In this document: positions 6,342 to 13,426 of the stretch, one piece after another
Numbering within the stretch: position 1 is the first letter of the stretch
Layout of the letters: the number at the start of each line of letters is the position of its first letter
Origin: CAJXZP01 sp049606935
GTDB taxonomy: Bacteria > Bacteroidota > Bacteroidia > Flavobacteriales_G > Salibacteraceae
Length of the DNA: 18,979 bases
NCBI GenBank assembly: GCA_049606935.1
Contig: JBMYWA010000047.1
Location: 1-18,979 of the forward strand
Direction: 5' to 3'
The notes under the pieces: generated by a model
The model's input: only the letters and a program-made list of their open reading frames with translations
What the model was told of the DNA's origin: nothing
Databases searched by the model: none
Program-made: the position numbers and the translations under genes

Positions 6342-7913
6342 ATGATTAAATTTAATTTACCCAAAAAAGAACTATTTATAGCCATAGGTGTAGGAGCTAT
6401 GGCGCTAGGATTTCAAAGTGAAGCCCAAGCCCAAAAAAACAAAAAACCAAACATTCTGGTAATATGGGGAGATGATATTGGTCAATCCAACATTAGTGCT
6501 TATACGCATGGGTTGGTAGGATACCAAACTCCCAACATAGACCGTTTAGCCAAGGAAGGTATGATGTTTACCGATTACTATTCCGAACAAAGTTGTACTG
6601 CTGGTCGTTCTTCATTTATTATGGGGCAAAGTGTGTATCGTACTGGATTAAGTAAAGTAGGTATGCCGGGTGCTAAAGAAGGTATCAGTGAACTAGATCC
6701 AACTATTGCAGAGTTATTAAAACCATTAGGTTATAGAACAGGTCAGTTTGGTAAAAACCATTTAGGAGATAGAGATGAGCATTTACCTACTAACCATGGT
6801 TTTGATGAGTTTTTCGGGAACTTGTACCACTTAAATGCAGAGGAAGAGCCCGAATTACCTGATTATCCAGACCCAGAAAAATACCCAGATTTTAGAAAGA
6901 AATATGGCCCAAGAGGGGTTATTCATTCTACTGCAGATGGCAAAATTGAAGATACAGGCCCGCTCACAAAAAAGAGAATGGAAACCATTGATGATGAATC
7001 CATCGATGCGGCTAAAAAATTCATTAGAGAGGCCGTAAAATCAGGAGAGCCATTTTTTGTGTGGTGGAACGGAACGCGGATGCATTTCAGAACTCATGTT
7101 AAAGATGAATTAAGAGGGATTTCTGGACAGAATGAATATGGTGACGGTATGATGGAGCACGATATGCACGTGGGTCAATTATTGGATCTACTAGATGAAT
7201 TAGGAGTGACTGATAATACCATCGTTCAGTACGGTACAGATAATGGGCCCCATAAAAACACATGGCCAGATGCAGGTGTAAATCCGTTTAGAGGAGAAAA
7301 AAACACCAACTGGGAAGGGGGTTGGAGAACTCCGTCTTTTGTGCGTTGGCCAAATCATATTGAAGCTGGTTCAATTTCTAATGAAATTATGTCGGGTATG
7401 GATTGGTTACCTACTTACTTGGCAGCTGCCGGACAAGATGATGTGAAAGAAAAATTATTAAAAGGGTACACTATCGGAGACAAAACATATAAAGTTCATC
7501 TAGACGGGTATAACTTCCTTCCTTATCTAACTGGAAAAGAAGACAAAGGCCCTCGAGTAGAGTTGTTCTATTTTTCTGATGATGGTGATTTAATGTCTTT
7601 ACGTTACAACGATTGGAAGTTATGTTTTATGGAACAAAGGTCTCCAGGAACATTGCAAACATGGGCAGAACCATTTACTGTTTTGCGTTTACCTATGATT
7701 TACAACTTAAGAAGAGACCCGTATGAATTTGCAACCATTACATCCAATACCTATTACGATTGGTTAATGGACCACGCATTTTTATTGGTGCCAGCTCAAG
7801 ATATTGTGGCGGAGTTTTTAATGACTTTTAAGGAATATCCACCAAGAATGAAGGCGGCTAGTTTCAGTTTGGATAAGGTAATGGAAAAGTTAGCCACACC
7901 CGCCAATAACTAA
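6342..7913 (+). CDS. Exported arylsulfatase (Cys-type, formylglycine-dependent), 523 aa
   Basis: A family S1 sulfatase that hydrolyses sulfate esters. A signal peptide (residues 1-30, cleavage after AQA) sends it to the periplasm or outside. The metal-site motif IWGDDIG (41-47) is followed by the maturation motif SCTAGRSS (84-91), where Cys85 would be converted to formylglycine. Further active-site motifs are FGKNHLGD (136-143), the metal ligands in YGTDNGPH (297-304) and RGEKNTNWEGGWRTP (317-331). The core is C-T-A-G-R, with Ala at the usual Pro position of CxPxR; CxAxR variants are known. No sulfatase-maturating enzyme lies in the window, so maturation depends on a gene elsewhere. The length fits the family. 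The substrate is unknown; in marine Bacteroidota such enzymes usually act on algal sulfated polysaccharides or small aryl sulfates. It follows the two barrel genes and ends before a strong terminator. Confidence 0.92.
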   Translation: MIKFNLPKKELFIAIGVGAMALGFQSEAQAQKNKKPNILVIWGDDIGQSNISAYTHGLVGYQTPNIDRLAKEGMMFTDYYSEQSCTAGRSSFIMGQSVYRTGLSKVGMPGAKEGISELDPTIAELLKPLGYRTGQFGKNHLGDRDEHLPTNHGFDEFFGNLYHLNAEEEPELPDYPDPEKYPDFRKKYGPRGVIHSTADGKIEDTGPLTKKRMETIDDESIDAAKKFIREAVKSGEPFFVWWNGTRMHFRTHVKDELRGISGQNEYGDGMMEHDMHVGQLLDLLDELGVTDNTIVQYGTDNGPHKNTWPDAGVNPFRGEKNTNWEGGWRTPSFVRWPNHIEAGSISNEIMSGMDWLPTYLAAAGQDDVKEKLLKGYTIGDKTYKVHLDGYNFLPYLTGKEDKGPRVELFYFSDDGDLMSLRYNDWKLCFMEQRSPGTLQTWAEPFTVLRLPMIYNLRRDPYEFATITSNTYYDWLMDHAFLLVPAQDIVAEFLMTFKEYPPRMKAASFSLDKVMEKLATPANN

Positions 7914-7933
7914 TAAAAGTTGAATTAATTAAT

Positions 7934-7964
7934 AAAGGCCGGATAGAAATATTCGGCCTTTTTT
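7934..7964 (+). terminator. Rho-independent terminator after the sulfatase gene
   Basis: AAAGGCCG (7934-7941) pairs with CGGCCTTT (7954-7961), extendable inward through a G-T pair and two A-T pairs to a six-base loop, with a T6 run at 7959-7964. It is 21 bases after the sulfatase stop and only 6 bases before the corA ATG. Confidence 0.85.
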
Positions 7965-7970
7965 GAAACT

Positions 7971-9023
7971 ATGAATAAGCAATCTAGAAAAGCAGGACTT
8001 CCTCCCGGAAGTTTAGTACACATAGGTGATCAAAAAATTAAAGATGCTGAAGTTTCTGAATTGGTTTTTTCAAAAGGTTTTTTTGAGGGCCAGTCTTTTG
8101 TACACGTAAATGAATTACAACCCCCAAATTCATCTGAAAAATTAAGGTGGATTAATATCAATGGTTTGCATGATTCAGATGTAATTTCTACGGTTGGAAA
8201 AAAGTTTAGTTTACACCCTTTGTTATTAGAAGACGTTCTTGACACCACTATTAGGCCTAAAATTGAGGAATATGATAATTGCTTATTTATGTCGCTCAAA
8301 ATTTTAAATGTAAAGCACAATAGTGAACTAAATTCAGTAGATCAAATTAGCTTTATTTTAGGAAACAACTGGATAATTTCTGCACAAGAAAAACCTCACA
8401 AATTATTTGATGGCCTAATTCAAAGAATGAGTGCGGGTAAAGGAAAAGTACCCGATAAGGGAGTGGATTATTTGCTCTTTAGGTTATTGGATATAATTGT
8501 AGACCATTATTTCTTTATTGTTGAAAGCGCTAATGACAGGGTCTTAGCGTTAGAGGAAGAAATTATTGATGCTATTTCTGAAGATTCACGTGAAAAAATA
8601 TTGCTGCTTAAAAAGCAATTAATCAATTTTAGAAAAATGGTATTTCCTCTAAGAGATAGATTAGGTTTTTTTAGTAAAGAATCAAATGAATACATTTCTG
8701 AGTATAGTGTAAGGTATTTTGCAGATGTGCACGAAAATGTAAAGCAAATTATTGATGGCATTGAGTCGCAAAGAGAAATGCTTACAAATGTGATGGATTT
8801 GTATCAATCTGGTGTGGCCAATAAAATGAATCAGGTAATGCAGTTTTTAACCATTGTATCTACGGTGTTTATTCCACTCACCTTTTTGGCGGGTATTTAC
8901 GGAATGAATTTTAAAAATATGCCGGAGTTAGAATGGGTAAATGGCTACTACCTTACCTTGGGAATAATGGTTTTGATTACTGGAGGAATGTTATGGTATT
9001 TTAAAAGAAAAGGATGGATTTAA
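7971..9023 (+). CDS. corA: CorA-family magnesium/cobalt transport protein, 350 aa
   Basis: CorA forms a pentameric inner-membrane channel that admits Mg2+ (also Co2+ or Ni2+). The N-terminus KAGLPPGSLVHIGD is typical of the bacterial CorA subgroup and supports the start at 7971. A long cytoplasmic funnel includes LHPLLLEDVL and helical EEEIIDAISEDSREKILLLK. Two C-terminal membrane helices (about 288-308 and 325-344) flank the signature YGMNF (310-314; Gly311-Met312-Asn313), the ion-entry motif. The C-terminus FKRKGWI is basic, as usual. The length is normal and the residues intact. The stop lies inside the next gene (10-base overlap), so it is coupled to the HAD lipoprotein and the Bat genes. 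Its start is just 6 bases after a terminator T-run, so its transcription must be leaderless or come through that hairpin. Confidence 0.93.
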   Translation: MNKQSRKAGLPPGSLVHIGDQKIKDAEVSELVFSKGFFEGQSFVHVNELQPPNSSEKLRWININGLHDSDVISTVGKKFSLHPLLLEDVLDTTIRPKIEEYDNCLFMSLKILNVKHNSELNSVDQISFILGNNWIISAQEKPHKLFDGLIQRMSAGKGKVPDKGVDYLLFRLLDIIVDHYFFIVESANDRVLALEEEIIDAISEDSREKILLLKKQLINFRKMVFPLRDRLGFFSKESNEYISEYSVRYFADVHENVKQIIDGIESQREMLTNVMDLYQSGVANKMNQVMQFLTIVSTVFIPLTFLAGIYGMNFKNMPELEWVNGYYLTLGIMVLITGGMLWYFKRKGWI

Positions 9024-10066
9024 AACAAGTTAAAAGGGGGCTTATGGGTGCCTTAACAGTATTTTTAATGGTCAGCATTGGCAGTTGCTCATCGCCAGAA
9101 GTGGCAAAAGAAAATCAGGAATCTAGCACAATCGTGGTTCCAAAAGATCCTCTTCCATCCTGGAATGAGGGAGAAACAAAAAATGCGATTTTTAATTATG
9201 TAAGTGAAGTCACCAATCCAGAAAACCCAAATTATATTGAGGTTAAAGACAGGATCGCTACGTTTGATAACGATGGAAACTTATGGGCAGAACAACCTGC
9301 TTATTTCCAATTATTTTTTGCCATAGATCGAATTAAAGCCATGGCTGCGGATCATCCTGAGTGGAAAACAGAACAACCCTATCAAGCCGTATTAGAGGGC
9401 AACATGAAAGCTTTAATGGCGCAAGGTGAAAAGGGTTTAGTTCAAGTTTTAATGACCTCCCATACCGGAAATACCCAAGAAGAGTTTAAAATTCAAGTGC
9501 AAAACTGGGTTGCCACCGCCAAACACCCTACCCTTAATGTGGGGTATGATGAATTAGTGTACCAACCCATGCTAGAATTATTAGATTATTTGCGAGTTAA
9601 TAACTTTAAAACCTACATCGTTTCAGGTGGTGGGGTTGATTTTATGCGTGCTTTTGTTACCGAAATTTATGGAATACCAGAAGAGCAAATTTTAGGTTCT
9701 AGAATAAAAACCGAATTTGATTTTAACAATGGAAACCCTCAAATTAAGCGCTTGCCGGGGTTAGATTTTAACAATGATAAAGAAGGAAAACCCCTAAATA
9801 TTCAAAAAATAATAGGTAAAAAACCCGTATTTTCTTCCGGAAACTCTGATGGCGATTTACAAATGATGCAATACACAGCATCCAATACCCATAAAAGTTT
9901 CATGTTGTATTTACATCATACCGATGAGGTGCGCGAATGGGCTTACGATAGAGATTCACATATTGGTAAATTAGATAAGGGGTTAGACGAAGCCGAGGAA
10001 AACGGCTGGACAGTAATTGATATGAAAACTGATTGGAATGTAATTTACCCTTTTCAAATAAAATAA
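9014..10066 (+). CDS. HAD-superfamily phosphatase lipoprotein (PSP-like), 350 aa
   Basis: A lipoprotein signal (MDLKQVKRGL, hydrophobic core, SIGSC with Cys25) anchors this enzyme at the envelope. HAD motifs are complete: motif I ATFDNDGNLW (82-91) with nucleophile Asp85 and acid/base Asp87; motif II TYIVSGGG (200-207) with Ser204; a Lys-rich stretch near 256-270 for motif III; and motif IV FSSGNSDGDLQMM (273-285) with Asp279 and Asp281 for Mg2+. The helical insert between motifs I and II resembles the phosphoserine-phosphatase-like group. It should hydrolyse phosphate monoesters outside the cytoplasm; the substrate is unknown. It overlaps corA by 10 bases and is 4 bases before the MoxR gene, so it is embedded in the operon. 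The internal Met11 is a possible start but would lose the basic n-region. Confidence 0.85.
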   Translation: MDLKQVKRGLMGALTVFLMVSIGSCSSPEVAKENQESSTIVVPKDPLPSWNEGETKNAIFNYVSEVTNPENPNYIEVKDRIATFDNDGNLWAEQPAYFQLFFAIDRIKAMAADHPEWKTEQPYQAVLEGNMKALMAQGEKGLVQVLMTSHTGNTQEEFKIQVQNWVATAKHPTLNVGYDELVYQPMLELLDYLRVNNFKTYIVSGGGVDFMRAFVTEIYGIPEEQILGSRIKTEFDFNNGNPQIKRLPGLDFNNDKEGKPLNIQKIIGKKPVFSSGNSDGDLQMMQYTASNTHKSFMLYLHHTDEVREWAYDRDSHIGKLDKGLDEAEENGWTVIDMKTDWNVIYPFQIK

Positions 10067-10070
10067 AAGT

Positions 10071-11033
10071 ATGACTGCTTACGAATCTATTAATGAGCTA
10101 AAAAATCAAATGTCTAGCGCAATAATTGGGCAGGATGATTTGGTAAATAAACTGGTACTGGTTCTTCTGGCTGATGGAAATTTGCTCTTGGAAGGATTAC
10201 CAGGTTTAGCTAAAACACGTGCAATAAAGGCCCTATCAAAAGGGTTGAATTGTGGGTTAAGTAGAATACAGTTTACCCCAGATTTACTTCCGTCCGATAT
10301 TACTGGAACTGAAATTTATCAACCCGAAACAGAGGAGAAATTTATTTTTCAAAAAGGTCCAATTTTTAATAATCTCATTTTAGCGGATGAAATTAATAGG
10401 TCCCCAGCTAAGGTGCAATCTGCTTTGTTAGAGGCAATGGAAGAACGACAAGTTTCGGTTGCAGGAAGCACCTATAAAATGGAGCCGCTGTTTATGGTTT
10501 TAGCTACTCAAAACCCCGTAGAGCAAGAAGGTACTTATCCTTTACCTGAAGCTCAAATGGATCGATTCATCATGCATGTAATGATTGATTACCCTAGCGA
10601 TGAATCAGAGTTAGCTATAATGAGATTGAATAGAAACGAACAAGCTAAAAAAGAAGAATCTCTTACTCAAATATCGCCAGATGTGATTTTTGAAGCCAGA
10701 AAAGAAATAGCTCAAATCACTATTTCTGAGCCTATGGAACGATATATTGTCGACATTGTTTCGGCTACCCGTTCTCCTGAAAAATATGGAGAGGAATTGG
10801 TTAAATGGATAGAATTTGGAGCAAGCCCTAGAGGTACTATTGGTATGGATAGGTGTGCTAGAGTTCATGCATGGATGAGTGGAAGAGATCATGTCACAAC
10901 CGATGATATACGGGCGGTAGTGTATGATTGTTTAAGGCATCGTTTAATACTCAGCTATGAAGCCGAGGCTAATAGCATTGATGCCAATAAGGTGATAAAT
11001 GAAATACTGAAAAAAGTGGCGGTTTTGGGTTAG
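10071..11033 (+). CDS. moxR: MoxR-family AAA+ ATPase, 320 aa
   Basis: A cytoplasmic AAA+ ATPase of the MoxR clade (AAA_3 type), usually a chaperone-like partner of VWA proteins. Walker A is GLPGLAKT (42-49), Walker B LILADE (102-107), sensor 1 ATQNPVEQEG (145-154), and the arginine-finger region AQMDRF (161-166). The C-terminal lid contains SPRGTIGMDRCARVHAW, conserved in MoxR proteins, followed by a DDIRAVVYDCLRHR helix. The length is typical and every ATPase residue is present. The gene begins 4 bases after the HAD gene and ends 3 bases before DUF58. The role in assembly or activation of the downstream VWA proteins is known by analogy only; no target is identified. Confidence 0.95.
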   Translation: MTAYESINELKNQMSSAIIGQDDLVNKLVLVLLADGNLLLEGLPGLAKTRAIKALSKGLNCGLSRIQFTPDLLPSDITGTEIYQPETEEKFIFQKGPIFNNLILADEINRSPAKVQSALLEAMEERQVSVAGSTYKMEPLFMVLATQNPVEQEGTYPLPEAQMDRFIMHVMIDYPSDESELAIMRLNRNEQAKKEESLTQISPDVIFEARKEIAQITISEPMERYIVDIVSATRSPEKYGEELVKWIEFGASPRGTIGMDRCARVHAWMSGRDHVTTDDIRAVVYDCLRHRLILSYEAEANSIDANKVINEILKKVAVLG

Positions 11034-11036
11034 GTT

Positions 11037-11960
11037 ATGGATGTATTCCCCAAAGACATATTCACCTCCTTACCCGAGCTATTAAAGTTAGAAGGAAAAA
11101 TTAAGGGATTTAGTTTTCGACCTAATAGACAAAAAGTTCGTAGCGTTCTTGGGGGAAAGCATGCTTCAAAACTTCGGGGTAGAGGAATGGATTTTGAGGA
11201 GGTGCGCCAATATGCTGCGGGTGATGATATTCGAAATATTGACTGGAAGGTAACCGCTCGCACACAAAAAACACACTCAAAAGTTTTTTCAGAAGAGAAG
11301 GAAAAACCTGCACTTATAGTGGTAGATCAATCGCAATCCATGTTTTTTGGTTCTCAAAAAAGAATGAAATCTGTTGTTGCTGCTGAATTAGCAGCTCTTG
11401 TGGCGTTTAAAATTCAAAAAGAAGGAGACCGTGTGGGCGGGCTAATTTTTACCGATAATGGAATTGATGCCATTTCACCCAAACGAAATAAAAAAAACAC
11501 CTTTAAATTTCTGGAGCGGATTGTTCATCATAATCACCAGTTAAAAAACCTGGAGAAATTTGGAAATAGACAGGATTCGTTGAACAATGCTATTTCTAAA
11601 ATTAAGAATTTGGTGACCCATGATTATTTGGTAGTTATTATTAGTGATTTTATTCATTATTCAGATCAAGTAGTTCAAGCCATTTCTTACGTATCAAAAC
11701 ATAATGATGTGGTATTGGTGAAAGTTTACGACCCAATGGAGCGTGAAATTCCAGTAGAAAAAATAACGCTGGGAGACCAAAAAAAGCAAATTGTGGCCGA
11801 TGGAAAATCTACTTCTATTTCTGCTAATTTCACAGCAGGTTTTGATAATGATTTCCAAGAATTTGAGTCTAAAATGAAAAAACATAAGGTTCCAGTTCTA
11901 AAAATGAATACGATTGATGCTATTGAAGATCAATTAAGAACAGCCTTTAACCCGGCATAA
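11037..11960 (+). CDS. DUF58 domain protein, 307 aa
   Basis: DUF58 proteins are nearly always encoded next to MoxR ATPases and carry a VWA-like fold. Here the signature GRGMDFEEVRQYAAGDDIRN (48-67) runs on into IDWKVTARTQKTHSKVFSEE (68-87), followed by a VWA-like strand with a DxSxS metal-site motif, VVDQSQSM (95-102; Asp97, Ser99, Ser101). No membrane segment is seen, so it is a soluble cytoplasmic form, unlike the longer membrane-anchored DUF58 proteins. It lies 3 bases after moxR and 1 base before DUF4381. It probably bridges the MoxR ATPase and the membrane VWA proteins; this is inference from gene order. Confidence 0.92.
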   Translation: MDVFPKDIFTSLPELLKLEGKIKGFSFRPNRQKVRSVLGGKHASKLRGRGMDFEEVRQYAAGDDIRNIDWKVTARTQKTHSKVFSEEKEKPALIVVDQSQSMFFGSQKRMKSVVAAELAALVAFKIQKEGDRVGGLIFTDNGIDAISPKRNKKNTFKFLERIVHHNHQLKNLEKFGNRQDSLNNAISKIKNLVTHDYLVVIISDFIHYSDQVVQAISYVSKHNDVVLVKVYDPMEREIPVEKITLGDQKKQIVADGKSTSISANFTAGFDNDFQEFESKMKKHKVPVLKMNTIDAIEDQLRTAFNPA

Positions 11961-11961
11961 C

Positions 11962-12444
11962 ATGCAAGATTCAACCTCCATACAAAAAGAGTTGGATTTA
12001 GGAGTGATCTATGAGCCTGATGCAATTGCTATGACATATGACGCTATTGGATGGTATATGGTATTTGGTATAATCGGTTCAATACTAGTGAGTTTAGTCG
12101 CCATTATTATTGTTCGATACCAAAAAAGGGCGTTTAGAAGAAGTGCATTAAAGACGCTTTCCGAAATTCAATCTCGTTTTGAAAATAAAATAGAATTTCA
12201 GCGCATTAACGAATCAATGGCGGTGCTAAAGCAAGTAGCTATTCACTCATTTGGCAGAGAAAAAGTGGCGGAGTTGAGTGGTTTGGAATGGTTGCGTTTT
12301 TTGGATTCAACCTGTAAAAATAGTGACTTTGTACATCATCAGGAGTTAATTGAAAGCGCTTTGTTTCAAAATAAGGTGATGGATATAGAGCTAGGGAAAT
12401 CTCTTTTTGTATCAATTAAAAATTGGATTAAACACCATGCCTGA
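11962..12444 (+). CDS. DUF4381 single-pass membrane protein, 160 aa
   Basis: A short N-terminal periplasmic stretch (1-29) leads to one membrane helix WYMVFGIIGSILVSLVAIII (31-50), then a basic cytoplasmic start VRYQKRAFRRSALK and a helical domain with LKQVAIHSFGREKVAELSG and W-rich WLRFLD. This size, topology and position between DUF58 and a VWA gene are those of DUF4381 proteins. It is probably an inner-membrane accessory of the MoxR-VWA complex; no enzymatic motif is visible. The ATG lies one base after the DUF58 stop, and the end overlaps the next gene by 8 bases. Confidence 0.8.
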   Translation: MQDSTSIQKELDLGVIYEPDAIAMTYDAIGWYMVFGIIGSILVSLVAIIIVRYQKRAFRRSALKTLSEIQSRFENKIEFQRINESMAVLKQVAIHSFGREKVAELSGLEWLRFLDSTCKNSDFVHHQELIESALFQNKVMDIELGKSLFVSIKNWIKHHA

Positions 12445-13426
12445 AAATTTTGAAATAGCCTATCAATGGGTGTTTTGGATGTTTCCAATTCCTTTTATTC
12501 TGTATTGGATTATTCCTCCAATGCGAATGAAGAGTGCTTCCCTGAGGTATCCAAATTTTCTCAAAGCACAATCTTATACCCAACAAAAACCCCGCAATTC
12601 AGCTTGGGTTCGAAAACGAAATTTTTTGGTTTGGATAGGTTTAGTACTTATCTGGACAAGCATATTGGCGGCTTTATCTTCTCCCCAATTGGTTGGAAAA
12701 CCAGAGATGAAGGTTAAAACATCTAGAAATTTCTTAATTGTTGCCGATATTTCATTCAGTATGTCCCAAAAAGATTGGGTTATTGATGGGAAAAAAGCCC
12801 GTAGATGGGATGCGGTAAAGTCGGTAATGCATGAATTTATTGCTAAACGAAAAGGAGACCGAATGGGTCTAATTTTCTTTGGCTCTTCTGCCTATATTCA
12901 AGCTCCTTTTACTCCCGATTTAGCTGTGGTTGACCAAATGCTAGAAGAAGCTGATGTGGGTTATGCCGGACAAATGACTCACATTGGAAAGGCTATTGTG
13001 AAGGGGATGGAAATGTTTGATAACGACACTTTGGAAACAAAAGTGATGCTAGTTATCACGGATGGTGTAGATGCGGGTACCGACATTTTACCTTTAGACG
13101 CAGCCGATTTAGCTCGTCAAGATTCTATTCTTATTTATACTATTGGAATAGGCGAACCCAACCGAGCAGGTTCTGACTTGGATGAAGCAACTCTGATAGA
13201 AATATCAGAATTAACCAGAGCTAAATACTTTAGAGGTAAAGATGCCAATGAACTAGAAAAAATCTATTCCGAATTAGATAAATTGGAGCCAATAGAATTT
13301 GAAGAGGAACAAAATAAACCGGTAACTCTACTTTATTACTACCCTTTAGGTGTGGCTATTATTATGGGGTTAGTTATGATGTTTTTTATGTCTGCAATCA
13401 GTATTGTTAAAAGATTAACAAGTTGA
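12437..13426 (+). CDS. batA: VWA-domain membrane protein, BatA-like, 329 aa
   Basis: The open frame extends to a TTG at 12407, but the ATG at 12437 is chosen because it yields a membrane-anchored N-terminus (MPENFEIAYQWVFWMFPIPF) and an 8-base overlap with the DUF4381 stop. Two N-terminal helices (about 11-27 and 63-81) precede a periplasm-facing VWA domain with an intact metal-ion site (MIDAS): IVADISFSM (101-109; Asp104, Ser106, Ser108), Thr181 in GQMTHIGKA and Asp209 in VITDGVDAG. A last helix (about 302-325) ends the protein. This is the helix-helix-VWA-helix architecture of BatA-like proteins. It should bind a divalent cation and partner proteins; the ligand is unknown. The stop overlaps the next start by 4 bases (TTGA). 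Confidence 0.88.
   Translation: MPENFEIAYQWVFWMFPIPFILYWIIPPMRMKSASLRYPNFLKAQSYTQQKPRNSAWVRKRNFLVWIGLVLIWTSILAALSSPQLVGKPEMKVKTSRNFLIVADISFSMSQKDWVIDGKKARRWDAVKSVMHEFIAKRKGDRMGLIFFGSSAYIQAPFTPDLAVVDQMLEEADVGYAGQMTHIGKAIVKGMEMFDNDTLETKVMLVITDGVDAGTDILPLDAADLARQDSILIYTIGIGEPNRAGSDLDEATLIEISELTRAKYFRGKDANELEKIYSELDKLEPIEFEEEQNKPVTLLYYYPLGVAIIMGLVMMFFMSAISIVKRLTS

Noticed and set aside
7920..7970. Magnesium riboswitch (M-box or ykkC-type leader) before corA.
   Set aside because: Only about 57 bases separate the sulfatase stop from corA, and they are filled by a simple terminator; there is no space for a known Mg2+ riboswitch.
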